A stretch of 64,000 nucleotides of DNA. It comes from Ceratopteris richardii. Lineage: Eukaryota; Streptophyta; Polypodiopsida; Polypodiales; Pteridaceae. The notes under the pieces are model-generated. The model was not told the DNA's origin. It worked only from the letters and a program-made list of their open reading frames with translations, and made no database searches. Of this stretch, positions 25,591-37,066 are shown piece after piece (position 1 is the stretch's first letter; each line of letters opens with the position of its first letter). A program made the translations under genes and the position numbers. Where the stretch lies: positions 66,394,497-66,458,496 of the forward strand of contig CM035435.1 in NCBI GenBank assembly GCA_020310875.1. Reading direction: 5' to 3'.

Positions 25591-27755
25591 TCTAATGATT
25601 CGGCTAGCTTCTTACTCAACAAAGATATGCATGAGTCTCCAAGGAAAAAGCAATTATCACTAGTGGACACATGAGTATCATAACAATCAGCCCAATCACT
25701 ATCTGTAAAAGCATGCAAGCATGGTTGAATATCTCTTCCATAAAAGAGACCTAAGCTCAAAGTGCCTCGAAGATATCTAAACACATGTTTCACCACTTCC
25801 CAATGTTGTGCCAGGGCTATGCATGAATTGACTCAACTGGGAAACTGCATACTGTATATCCGGCCTTGTGTTGCATGCATATATAAGACATCCCACAGCT
25901 TGCTGATAAAGAGAAGTGTCAAATGCATCACTGGAATCCTCAACTGACAACCTGAACCCTGTCTCAACGGTGTGGAAACGGGCTTGCAATCCTCAAAGTC
26001 AAAACACTGAAGTAGTTTTTCAACATACTTTGCTTGATGCATAACAAGTCCCCCCTCAATGGATACAAATTGGATGCCAAGATAGTAGCTCAAAAGACCA
26101 AGATAAGTGACATCAAAAGTTTGCTGCAAATCAGCCATAAGAATGTCAAGTTTTGCATCACATGACCCAGTCAAGAGTATGTCATTGACATAAAGAACAA
26201 GCACTATAAGATTAGCCCCATTTTTGCGTACATAGAGTGTGCTTTCAATTGAACTACATGTGAAGCCAAGAGCAGCCAAGTGCTTATGTATTTTGTCATA
26301 CCATGCACGTGGAGCTTGTTTGAGACCATACAAGGCTTTATGCAAGTGACAAACCATATGCTCTTTCCCTTTCATAGAAAATCCAAGAGGTTGCTTCACA
26401 TAAACCTCTTCTTGCAAATCACCATTCAAGACGGCTGTTTTATGTACAACTGATGCACTTTCCAACCTCGATGGGTAGCCAATGCAACCATGGTACGAAT
26501 GGTAGTCATGCGTGAAGTAGGTGCAAATGTTTCCTCATAATCAATGCCATATTGTTGCGCATATCCCTTGGCAAACAATCTAGCTTTTTAGCGATCAATG
26601 CTACCATCATATTTTCTCTTAATCTTGTAAACCCACTTTGTACCAATGGCATTATTTCCTTTTGGCAATTCACATAACTCCCAAGTACCATTCCTATGTA
26701 TGGAATCCATTTCTGATTGCATAGCGCTCATCCATTGTGGATCATCACATGCATCTTCAAAAGAATCTGGCTCTTCATTACATGCTGTAGCAATCAGAGA
26801 ATAATCCACAAAATTACTTGATGCATGGTGAGAGCTTGATCTTGTTCTACCAAGTAAAGGTGCACTCAATTTGCTGTCCTGCAAAGTCTGTTTCAGCCAC
26901 TTTGGCATAGATTGTGCACTCTTGATAGAAATGCGTTCATTATGTATAACGTCTTCAACATGTACATCATGTGTGGGCTGAATTTCATGCTCATTTTCAG
27001 CCATATTTTGACACAAATGTTTAGCCATATGTGGCTGGAAATTTCTAGCAGTTTAAAATGTTTTAGCCATGTTTGGCTAGAAATTCTCTACATTTTCAGC
27101 CCTATTTGGCTGGAATTGTTCAGCCCTTTGAACCTCAGTTGGCTGGTCTACATGGCCATAGTCAAGCGCACCATTTTGGAACAAAGGCATGAGTGTATCG
27201 AACACATCTTATGAGCTAACTATTGGCTGTTTTTTGCATTCAAGTAGAGGGAAAATTGAATTTTCAGCAAATACCACATCTCGACTCACAATAATTGTGT
27301 TTATCAATGGATGGTATAAATGATATCCCTTACTTTCAGCACTATAACCAACAAATATACATTTCTTTGCCTTGTCATCAAGTTTGTGACGTTCTTGTGA
27401 TGGCACAAGAGCATATGCCAAACAACCAAACACACGCATATGACTAACCATAGGCTTATGACCATTCCAAGCCTCATGAGGAGTGATGACTCTCAATGCT
27501 TTTGTAGGGCAGCGATTCAACACATAATTTGCACACATGACCGCTTCCATCCAAAACTTATCAGGAAGATGCTTTCCTTTAACCATACATCGTGCAATTT
27601 CAAGTAGAGTTCTATTTTTACGCTCGGCAACACCATTTTGCTGAGGTGTATATGGCACCGTACATTGGTGTGAAATACCTCTTTCACGAAGAAAAACATT
27701 AAACTTATGTGACATGTATTCACCAGCACGATCCATGCGTAGAGTCAAAAGCTTT
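25591..27755 (-). mobile_element. Copia D fragment (integrase, RT, RNase H)
   Basis: On the minus strand, integrase (DRAGEYMSHKF, YTPQQNGVAERKNRTL, W.EAVMCANYVLNR) lies at about 27.2-27.75 kb. A charged linker is at about 26.6-27.0 kb. RT (LYGLKQAPRAWYDK, LVLYVNDILLTG) lies at about 25.85-26.6 kb and part of RNase H (DSDWADCYDTHVSTS) at about 25.6-25.8 kb. It is closest in wording to copia B but is a separate family. Neither LTR is present. A few breaks. Confidence 0.85.
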
Positions 27756-28042
27756 TGTGAAGTGAAAAGGTTTGATATGTGATATTTGCAAAAGTTAATT
27801 AATTTATTTTGTGGAGATATATGTTGTATAGAAACATGAAACTACTTCGATACCGAGAATGCATCACGTTCTAGTCATGAGCAATTTATCGCATCAAAGG
27901 AACATAATTAGTATTATGTATTGCAATGGTTTTCATTATTACAAGTTTACAAGTTTAGATCAACACAATGATTCGTATATCAGTACCGATCAGTTTCAAA
28001 ATTTATAGAAAATTTAAGTAATTATGAATGCTTTGCACTTTC

Positions 28043-28092
<50 letters not shown>

Positions 28093-28680
28093 CAAAATCT
28101 CCCCTACTATTAACATACGAGTTTGCGCCTTTTAGTATTACATTTTCTATGTTTCTTTTAAAGGAGAAATTTTGAAGGTCTATCAATACACATTCAATGA
28201 CATTGTCAACAGACCTGAGATGATGGTGACATGCGCATGACCTTAAATGTATTAAAGTATGGTCCATTAAGGCGTTGTCCGTATTATTAAGGCTTTGGCA
28301 CAATTTACCATTACCTTCAGATTTATGGTGCTGATCCCTTTTGCTCAAATTTGAGAATCTATTAGCATTGTTAAACAAATAAAAGTAAAACATATGTAGA
28401 TAAGCCTTGCTTCTTCTTCGGGAAAAACCTTGAGCTCGAAAGAGCTTTAATCAATACTTTTTGCATTTACTTGATTTACTTAAACCATGGAATGAGTGTT
28501 TTTATTTTCTAATCTACATCACACTTGAGATTGCTCATAGCACCGGAGGTGCACTGTAATTCCAGTGGTTGGCTTGATCCACTGGCCGTTGCTTTCGTGT
28601 CGAAAATGTCTCCACGGATTGACATTTATGAGGTGGATCTCTTCATGTTGATACTTGCCATTGTGCTAGAGTGACACCAA
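27756..28680 (+). repeat. Candidate 5' LTR of gypsy E
   Basis: Starts TGTGAAGTG at the end of copia D and ends a few bases before the primer site. There is no second copy in the window to confirm it. It includes a CT/AT microsatellite at 28041-28091. Confidence 0.45.
28041..28091 (+). repeat. (CT)n(AT)n microsatellite
   Basis: About nine CT units run directly into about fifteen AT units. Confidence 0.95.
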
Positions 28681-28683
28681 ATT

Positions 28684-28701
28684 TGGCACCGTTGCCAGGG
28701 A
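28684..28701 (+). other. TGGCACC-type primer binding site (gypsy E)
   Basis: TGGCACCGTTGCCAGGGA, a close variant of the TGGCGCC site of gypsy A (3247), marks the start of the internal region. Confidence 0.65.
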
Positions 28702-29187
28702 GAGAGCTTCGAGGACGAGTGTGTGATGGTAAGATGTAGAGTTGAGACATTGGAGTCATAGGTAAAATCTATACTTTTCCTTATTTTTCTTCATTTTTTC
28801 TTGTTTTTTGCATCACCATCATCACCATCATCATCCTCACCATCCCCCACCTCCATCTCCACCTTCACCAAAAATTTCAATTTTTGATCATATTCCACTC
28901 CCCACCTCATTTCCCTCATTTCACTTGTGAGAGAGAGCAAGAGAGAGCTTGTGTGCAATCTGTTTTTGTGTGTTTTTGAGCTTTTTGCTGCAGGTTCTAG
29001 CTGTACCACCATCTCCAATGGCTTGTGCAAGTATGATAGAACACTGCACAGGTCCTTGGACGACGACCTCTATCTGTCGCAACAGACAAAGAAACTTAGT
29101 ATTTTTTGTTTGCATGCTTGGCATGATAACCTACACCATTAGAGCACTCCAAATCACTAAAAGTTTCAAAAAAATTTGTGTTTTTTT

Positions 29188-29832
29188 TGTCTATCATGAC
29201 AGACACTGTTTATCACGACAGACAGCATATATCAGGATAGATAGCGTCTATCGCGACAGACACCACCCCACGATAGATAGCGTCTATCGCGACAGACACC
29301 GTCTATCACGACAGACAACATCCCATGATAGATACCGTCTATCGGGACAGACATCGTCTATCGCGACAGATAGCACCTCACAATAGATATCGTCTATCAT
29401 GACAGACACCATGTATTGCGACAGACAGCACCCCGCGACAGAGACCGTCTATCGCGATAGACCAAAACACGACAAATGATAGACACCGTCTATCATGACA
29501 GACACCCGTCTATCATGACAGAAAGGACCCCACAATAGATAGCATCTATCATGATATACTAAAACACGACAGGCAATAGACACTATCTATCAGGACAGAC
29601 ACCCGTCTATCGCGACTGACAGAGCCCCACAACAAATATCGTCTATCGCAATAGAACAAAACACGATAGACAATAGAGATTGTCTATCGCGACAGACACC
29701 GTATATTGCGATAGACAGGATCCCATGATAGATACCATCTATCGTGATGGACACCGTCTATCGTGACAGACAGGCCCCACTCGATAGTCAGTATCTATCG
29801 CGACAAACACGGTCTATTGCGATAGACAGGCA
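29188..29832 (+). repeat. Hairpin-rich tandem array in the gypsy E leader
   Basis: About 645 bases of degenerate copies of a roughly 19-base unit, CGTCTATCGCGACAGACAC. Each unit is nearly palindromic: GTCT.TCGCGA.AGAC pairs with itself. Longer units alternate the core with CCCCACGATAGATAG. Only loosely ordered, so old or fast-changing. Confidence 0.85.
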
Positions 29833-30629
29833 TTTTTGGCAAAAAATTAAAGTGCTAATTTTTTTGAAAATTTGGGCTAAAGTTTGGCGATATTTGCACA
29901 TTCAATTACCCATACAATTACAAAGGCCTGAGAGAAATGTACTAAAATCCTAAAAGGTATTGATGGTCTATTTTAACCCCGTGAACCCTGAATTGACATA
30001 ACTTTTTCATATGAAATCTGTTTTTTGAGCTCTAGAGCTTGTTGTAAAGCTCGTGGTGATTTATAGGTAGGGTATTTTGAAGTTGACCCTTTGAGGGGTA
30101 GGTACACCAAGGGAGCTCTAGAGAAATTTTTTTGGCAATACAGAAGGGGGAAAAATGGGTCATCAAAAGTGTTTGAAATAATTTGTCTGTCAATTGAAGG
30201 TAAAAACTTGAGCTAAACTTGTAACTTTTGCAGGATCAACGAGAGCATTTGGAGAAACCAAAGCAAGTGCCCGTGTGTGCGGTCTTGGGAACACGCTTCT
30301 TGGGCGGACAAGTGAAGTGAAGCAAAGCTACTTGAGGTTGGAAGATCTCTCAACCCCCTCAATCCATTACTAGCTTAGGATAAGTGCGGATAAATGTTTG
30401 GGTTGATTAAGGGTACGATAGGAACACTCAAGTTCTAAGATACTCTAATATCTCAATTCTAAGAATAGGTAAGTTGTAGTCAAGGGACAACCTAAGGGGA
30501 AAGAACTTAAGCTAAGTGGACGAAGAACATCAACTGCGACACAGTTAAGTGCTCCTAACGACGATTAACTAAAGACAAGAAAACAAGTAGCTAGGAGATT
30601 AAAAGGAACAAGTGATTGGTATCAAAGAA

Positions 30630-31290
30630 TCAACAACGTGGTTGTACAAGGGTCATTCTGGCAATTAGTAGGGCATATGAACCTGAGATCAAGAAGACAT
30701 CTAGGGAGAGACAGTCTTAGTGTTAGGTCATCAGAGGCTAGTGTTAACCATACTACTAGGTCTTGGGCCCAGCAGTTGAGTGATTACCCCTACGCTCTAG
30801 ACTCAGAAACCAGTGACTCTAAGATGTCTTATAGCATGGAGAGACCCGTAGGTAACTCAGGAGTGGCATACATAGAAAAACTAGAAGGTCCCTACAAGAC
30901 TCAATTGGAATATATCCATACCAACTGATTAGGTGCTCGTATCTATGAGGATGGTCTGAGAAGATCAGTCATCCAAATTACAAACCGAGATCAGCCCATG
31001 GAACTATTACAAACCCAGATCAGCCCATGGAACTACTAGAACACCCTATAGTCAAGTTTGAAATGGTTCCTACATAGATAAAGAAGGAACAATATATGTA
31101 GTCACTAGCCAACCAAAAAGAACAGATGAATTTGGCAACATAATCTCCGAGACCGAAATAGGTGACATAGAGCAGGGGAACTGAGGAAAGGAGCCAAAAA
31201 CCCCTCGAGCCAAGTCGGTTCTGACTAGAATAATCACTCCAATGTGGATTCCCCAAGACAATAGGAGCATAGATTTGCTCTTAGTCTGCG
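30630..31290 (+). pseudogene. Gypsy E gag start
   Basis: Similar in order and wording to residues 1-160 of the family A Gag-Pol. A 29-base stretch with CAGCCCATGGAACTA is directly repeated near 30990-31038. Broken. Confidence 0.55.
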
Positions 31291-31309
31291 AGTGGCATTA
31301 GAGCAAAAG

Positions 31310-31652
31310 TTACTACCGGAAGAATCCTTCCCTTTTTGATTGGATGCTTTATGGTCTTTGGATGAAGAGCGCCTTTTTGGTGCTGCAAGAAGTTCAGCTA
31401 AGACAAGCAAGAACCCACGATCATTTCCTTAAAACCCCCAATTTTACGATAAATCAATTAGTGCTCTTTTATAATGCTAAATCTAATAGATCCGCCGGAA
31501 AGTTTAAACTATGCTCGTTTGGTCCTTATCGCATTGCCGAACAAGTGGGACCAGCCACGTTTTGGTTATCAACACTAACTGGTACCCTTCTCCCTAAGGC
31601 AATCAATGGATCGAAGCTTCGTCCCTATTATCCACCACCTTCGTCCTCATGA
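31310..31652 (+). pseudogene. Gypsy C integrase C-terminal end (GPY/F module)
   Basis: An LRQARTHDHF segment leads to a basic stretch and FGPYRIAEQVGPATFWL, the GPY/F module that closes gypsy integrases, then a KLRPYYPPP tail. The integrase core between 21.29 and 31.31 kb is not seen. Confidence 0.75.
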
Positions 31653-31989
31653 TGCTTGATCGGTATTTTTACTTTTCACCCATTTTTTTCCATCACTATT
31701 TTGACTCGACAGTCCTTTCCTTTTTGTGTGATTCTGGTTGACCGATTGACCGTAATGTTTCCGTTTTCTTGCCTAAGCATGATTAGTATCTGCCTTCTGT
31801 GTCTCTGATTATGTTAAAGCATGCATGTTGCCATTATGTCTGTATATTTCCAATACTGCGTGATGATTATGCTTCTTTGTGCATGATTCCGTCAGCATTT
31901 CTACAAAATCCTGTTCTTCATGCCATTTTCCGCTATTGCGTCTGTGTGTGCTTGTGAACTCTATGTTACCTGTGCCTTTGTGTGTTTTC

Positions 31990-34020
31990 GTCTGCACCAT
32001 GGAAGCTTTGGCTAACATTGTCATCTTCCGTGCTGGCCTCGCTTCGGAAGTGAGCGAGTATCTGCGTGTCCGTGGCCTCCTAGCCTTGGCTGAATTGCCC
32101 TGGCATTCAGTGGATTGTCATCCCTTCTTTGTGCAGATTATATCTGCTATTGCCGCTACGCCTGCTAATGAACCTTGCTGGCCATTAGCTTGCCTTAACC
32201 CCCGTGTCGTAGTAACCCTTAATACCGTCGCTAAGGGATCCCGTCTCCCTCATGAGGGTCTGGTCGATGGACCTCTCTTACCCATGGTTACTATGAAAGA
32301 ACTCTTTCCCCGCCACTCGTCCAACGAGTTTGCCATTTTGTGTCGTCCTGAACCAAACGTACTGCACTCCAATTCCTTGTCGCTGCCTTGAATCTCCAAA
32401 AACACACCTATGGCATTTCTCACCCCTTTTACTCGATGATTGAGACCACTGTGAGAGAAGCGATTAATATTGCTTCCTTCTTTTTCTGGCGCATTCACCG
32501 GGAATGCCAAGCCATTTCTAGGCAATTGGCCAAGAACGAGATATCCCGCACTCGCTTGCCGCACCTTCGCTTTCCTTCTGCCGACCATTCAGGCAGCGCA
32601 ACCTCCTCCCGTGCCTACGATTCTATTACATGAGGAGTCTACACAAATGATGGAGATTGATGACAATGAATATCTTCTGCAATTCTTTCCAGGGAAACGC
32701 CGTAAATGGAGCCCCTCCCATAGTAAGGCCTTGTTGTCCTCCACCGTGCAAGTGCAGGATACGGCTTCGTCGGCTCAGATTTTATTTGCCCCACCATCCC
32801 CTCCCAATCAAGCTATTCCGGATACCGTTGTTGACGAAGTTCAACCTACTGATACTGTCATGCCATCAAAGTCCCATCAATAGGAGTCCGTGCTTGATAC
32901 GGCCACGGCAATTGCATAGCCCACCGATAATCCCCAACCTTAGGAGCAGATCGCACAACTAGATGATTCGGCTCTCGTGGTAACAACACTTGCTCTACTC
33001 TCTACCTCTCAAAATCCACCTCTACCTGTGTCTCCCTCCAAGGTGCCATTGTTGCCTAGCCTTCCTTCTTCCCCATGTCAGTCGGCAACCCATCCTCTTC
33101 CCTCCTCACCGGATTATTCCCCTCCCTTATCGTCTGCCACTGTTTCAGCTAACCCTTCCCACCCCATTTCCACCTCTCTCATCCCCGACTCCTTAGCTCA
33201 ATTAGCTCAGATTGGCAATTACCTCATTCATCTCTCCACCCATCTTCCCCATCATCTCCAAGTGGCCCAACACTCCCTTCGGTAGCAGTATCAAGCCAAA
33301 GTCGACCTGTTGGAAGCCGACATCACGCCCCTTCAGGAAGAAGTGCTTGCCGCCAAAGCTGAAGCTAGTTCCTTTGAGGAACAAATTCGTCGTGTGCAAG
33401 CAGAGTTGAAAGAGAAAGACGCCATCATTGTAGTACGTGATGATGAGATTAGTAGGTTGAAGCAGACAGTGATTGACAAAGAAGATGCCATGACAGCTTT
33501 GGGCAACCATCTCGAGACTACCCGTGCAGGTCTAGCTCTGGTGGAGCAGAAAGGGCAAGAAATGGCAGACCTACCTATGCAAGTCACCACTGAATTAAAG
33601 ACAGTATCGAGAGAACTCTTCTAGAAAAGTCGGTCTTTGGAAGAAGAGATTGGCTGAAGCATTCAATTGAAGAAGGACATTGAAGCCATTCAAAAGGAAA
33701 GACAAGATTTTTATAAGACAATGCAGTTCCAGTCTGAAGAGCTCGAGTGCAGAGAAAAGTAGTTAGGAATGAGCATTTATCGAGGATTGATGCAAAAGTC
33801 ACAGAAATGAAGTTACGTAGAGATGATGCTCTTGCCAATGACTTTTACTTACAAGAAGCCTTCCTACAGACTTAGACTGAGTCACTGATCAGCCAGGTGA
33901 TCACAGCCAGTTCGATCAGAACTGACGCACACTTGGTTGAGCCACAGATTTTGAAGGACATGTTAGATTCTTTGAAGCAAAAAATAGCCTGCACTTTTAA
34001 CTTAGCCCATTCCATGTATA
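31990..34020 (+). pseudogene. Gypsy C accessory region after pol (coiled-coil type)
   Basis: About 2 kb between the integrase end and the 3' LTR has coding character. An N-terminal part starts near 32001 (MEALANIVIFRAG, a YLRVRGLLALAELPW run). A Pro/Ser-rich middle lies at 32.6-33.2 kb. A clear heptad-type coiled coil at about 33.29-33.65 kb contains EEQIRRVQAELKEKDA and similar segments. Position and layout (globular start, low-complexity middle, coiled coil) parallel the accessory ORF of family A, without obvious sequence similarity. Function unknown; broken in several places. Confidence 0.6.
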
Positions 34021-34091
34021 TACAAGGCATTATAGATGAGTCCTAAATTTTGTATTTATCATTTTGGGTTTGAGTCCACCGTGCGTGCCAG

Positions 34092-34600
34092 TGTGAGCCG
34101 CCGGAATGGAATTAACATATTTTGTAATGTAAATCTGAAAAGTCGTACACACACCAAAAGGGCGTAGCGCAACCGTTGTAACTCTTTTCAATTAATGAAA
34201 AGAAGCATGCATGAACAGAAGGTAGACGACGCCGGGCTGTTGGTCTGCGCAAGTGCTTGAAGTCGAGCGTAGTGCGTTGTTTATATCTTGAGTATTATGA
34301 GTATGCTGTAACTCTGTTCATTAAATTTAGTAATTCGTTAAGTCTTTGATGAAGTATTAAGTTGATCCGATATTGTTGTAAAGTGACGAAGTTGTGAGTT
34401 TATGCATATTGTGGAGAAGAAGTTGTAATGTGCAGAATAGATAAGTAGTTGAAAGATAATTTAATTCGGAGCATTAAGTCAGTGTAGTAGCATACAATTG
34501 AATCTGTAGATTTGGGAAAATACAAACAGGGCCTCGGTTTTACAGACCCCTAACCATCCAAAGAACCCAGTAAGAGAAGAGTTTAAACACTAGTTTAATA
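34092..34600 (+). repeat. 3' LTR of gypsy C
   Basis: Starts TGTGAGCCGCC and ends ACTAGTTTAATA. Full-length partner of 16058-16566. No strong polypurine tract is seen in front of it. Confidence 0.85.
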
Positions 34601-36482
34601 GCCAGAAATGCATTAAAGTCAGAGGACATATATTCCCCCCCTCGATCAGAACGGAGGGTGCCCATTTTACATGTTGAAAGATTTTCAGCCAAAAGCAGAA
34701 GCTATTTGAAGCACATAGACACTTTGGACTTTTCCTTCAATGGATGTACCCATGCATGCATAGAAAAATCATCGATGAAAGTCACGAAGTACAGATAGTT
34801 CCCAAAAGAAGGTGTTTGCATAGGACCATAGACATTACTATGTACAAGCTACAATTTCTGAGTAGCCCGAACTGAACCATCTTTTGGAAAGGAAGAATGT
34901 TGCATTTGGCCCAAAATAAAGCCTTCACATACATGTTTACCCGGTGCCTCAAGTTTGGGCAAAGAGGACACCATTTTCAGATTTTTGTAGGCATAGCAAA
35001 CTAGCAGAATTCAGATGACCAATGCGTGCATGCCAAAGCTTTGCATCTCACATAGCCTGAGAATCATGTACTGCACATGCCAAATCATTTACAGATCTTT
35101 CATAGTCTATGAGCTTATACAACCCACAACATAAAATGCCAGAAGCAATAATGACGTCCCCATTTGACAAATCATGAACTGTACATCTTTCATCAATAAA
35201 TTTCACAACCAAGGCAATCTTGGCTAATGCAAAAACTGATAACAGATTTTTCTTGATCCTTGGCACAAACAAAGCATCTGATAAAGTGAAATAACTACCA
35301 TCTGTAGTAGTCAAAATGATCTTACCAACTCCCATAACAGGATAGGAGGAGTTGTTGGTGCATGTAACAGTATTCCCTATAGGGGTAGGCTCGAGTGAAG
35401 AGAAGAAATTGTTTATGAGGTAATATGACATGCACTGCTCATGAGAAGATGGGTCAAAAGTGCAAACATTACTAAACGCCCATTCTTCTTGCTACACAAG
35501 ATTAGCAGACTCTATTTTTGATGTAGAGGCCTCTGCAACAACCATTCCAGCCTCTTTCTTCTTTGCCTCTTTAGCAGCCAGTTTTGGACAGCTCTTGATG
35601 ACATGATCATTTGCTTTACAGTATTTGCAAAACAATTTCTACTTTTTTTATTTCTTCTCATCTTTGTCTTCCTTCTTCAAATGTGTAGCATTTGTAGATT
35701 TCTGCTTACTAGTAGAAGAGCTCTATTTACCTTTGCCCTTTTGACTAGCCAGGAAAGCTTGATCTACAACACGCATAATAGAAGTGTTCTACCTAGACCG
35801 GTCTTCTTGCAATAGAAGAAAGACTAACTCCTCAAATGACAAGGCATTTGGATTGCCTTTCATCATTAAACGAAGAGTAGAAGCAAAACTCTGATATGAG
35901 TTAGGAAGACCATTCAGAACGATCTGCACAAGTGAGCTATCTAGTATAACTTCATCACCAGAAATCAATTTTTCTTTCAAATCCTTGATCTTTGTGAGAA
36001 AACTGTCCATAGAATCACCTTCATTCATGTGCTCACTCTTGTTTTTAGAGGTAAGCAACACAAGCCTCATTACTAGCCTCATACAATGTGGTAAGTGTAT
36101 CCCAAGCATCCTTAGCTATTGTGCAAGAGGGAATGTGAGGAATAATGGCACGTTTTATAGACAAAGCTATCAATGCATGTGCTTGAGCATCTCTGCCATC
36201 CCAACAAATTTTCTCTACAGTAGGTGCAACAGAAAAAATAGCACGAACAGGAATCTATAGAATATCATCATCTTCGACACCATCTCCATCACATCCAGCA
36301 CCTATATTTGCAGTACCTATATTCGCAGGTGTAACAGGATGTCTTTCAACACCTTGCACAATATTCCATAGTCCTTTTGCGACAAATACATGATGCATCA
36401 TATAAGCCCACAATGGGTAGTTGGTATCATCCAACTTATCCTCAACAACCAACATACAGAATACATCATTGCTTTTAGCCAT
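34601..36482 (-). pseudogene. Copia B gag, protease and first half of integrase
   Basis: On the minus strand, gag starts at 36482 (MAKSNDVFCMLVVEDKL), with an LDSSLVQIVLNGLP segment of the UBN2 gag type at about 35.8-36.1 kb. A CKYCKANDHVIKSCP knuckle lies near 35.6 kb. A protease/GAG-pre-integrase segment with LFVPRIKKNLLSV follows at about 35.05-35.45 kb. The integrase start (FIDDFSMHAWVHP, LRSDRGGEYMSS) runs up to the gypsy C insertion. A few breaks. Confidence 0.85.
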
Positions 36483-36827
36483 GGCCAGTGACTAAAATAC
36501 CTTGATACAGAAAATTGAGTCTATCTCAAAAATTTGAAAAAGAACTACCCAAACAAATTTTGCTACACCTGTAGCAGACTTTGAGACGCTTATGCTAGCA
36601 AATAGAAACCGGTATATACCTTTGGCATAAAAAGAGGAAATAGCTTGCATAAGCATTGTGATAGTGCGTTCGGAGGCCGAAACGAGCTCAGATCACGATT
36701 TTGGCACCATAGAGCGAAATTGTTTTGATCTCTAAAATAGCCTGAGTATACATACCAACTTTCATGCGATTCTGAAACTGCAACAGGAGAGGTTTAGACG
36801 ACACCCTAGATGAAGCGGCGACCTGCT
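36483..36827 (-). other. Copia B leader
   Basis: About 345 bases between the 5' LTR and the gag start. Directly inside the LTR the minus strand reads AGCAGGTCGCCGCTTC. This is not an initiator-Met primer site, so copia B may use a different tRNA or an internal tRNA region. Confidence 0.5.
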
Positions 36828-37061
36828 TGTTGGAGTTAGATGTCTGCGGAAGCATGCAAACATCATAAGGAAGAAGAAGAAGCTTGGAGCACAACACACA
36901 ATGCTAAATGTATTACCACTAGAATGTACAAAGATAAGTAGCCTGTAATTAGGACAATAGGTGTATATACAAGCCGAGGGAAAAAAAACTCCTAAAGAGG
37001 GAAAAAAGTGCCCCAGTGGTCCTAGACTGTTCACATACATCACTACCTAAATATATCAACA
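36828..37061 (-). repeat. 5' LTR of copia B
   Basis: 234 bases, partner of 13440-13647. Longer by about 26 bases near its middle. Followed by the target duplication AAGTT. Confidence 0.85.
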
Positions 37062-37066
37062 AAGTT

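Larger units (their letters stand above)
27756..31290 (+). mobile_element. Gypsy E, 5' part (LTR, primer site, leader array, gag start)
   Basis: A TGGCACC primer site at 28684 follows a candidate LTR. Next come a 2-kb leader with a tandem array, then a gag start similar to that of family A. It has an LRS motif near the start, then LEYIHTN and IYEDG beside LKYMYTN and IYQDG, and later a YVVTSQPKRT segment beside YIFSQDPENS. Gypsy E is therefore a sister of family A. It ends in about 31.3 kb where gypsy C resumes. Several breaks, and pol is not seen. Confidence 0.65.
16058..34600 (+). mobile_element. Gypsy C, inserted in the copia B integrase and itself split
   Basis: A plus-strand Ty3/gypsy element bounded by two 509-base LTRs (16058-16566 and 34092-34600). 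The LTRs differ by eye at roughly 40 sites, mostly transitions, giving an intermediate to old age. Flanking five-base target copies are similar but not identical (AACCA and AGCCA, boundary uncertain by a base). Visible parts are primer site, leader repeat, gag, protease, RT, RNase H, integrase ends and an accessory region after pol. The middle (about 21.3-31.3 kb) is occupied by other elements. Broken in many places. Confidence 0.85.
13440..37061 (-). mobile_element. Copia B, split by nested insertions
   Basis: A minus-strand Ty1/copia element. Its LTRs are 13440-13647 (3') and 36828-37061 (5'). They start TGTTGATATA and end TCCAACA on the coding strand. The five bases AAGTT flank both outer edges (13435-13439 and 37062-37066), which fixes the ends. 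Own sequence lies at 13440-16057 and 34601-37061, with gypsy C between. The coding order gag, protease, integrase, RT, RNase H is complete across the two parts, with several breaks. LTRs differ at a fair number of sites plus one short length difference, so it is older than gypsy C, in line with the nesting. Confidence 0.9.

Noticed and set aside
29140-29860. Frames reading through the gypsy E leader array
   Set aside because: They encode a translated short repeat; the DNA-level palindromic unit explains them.
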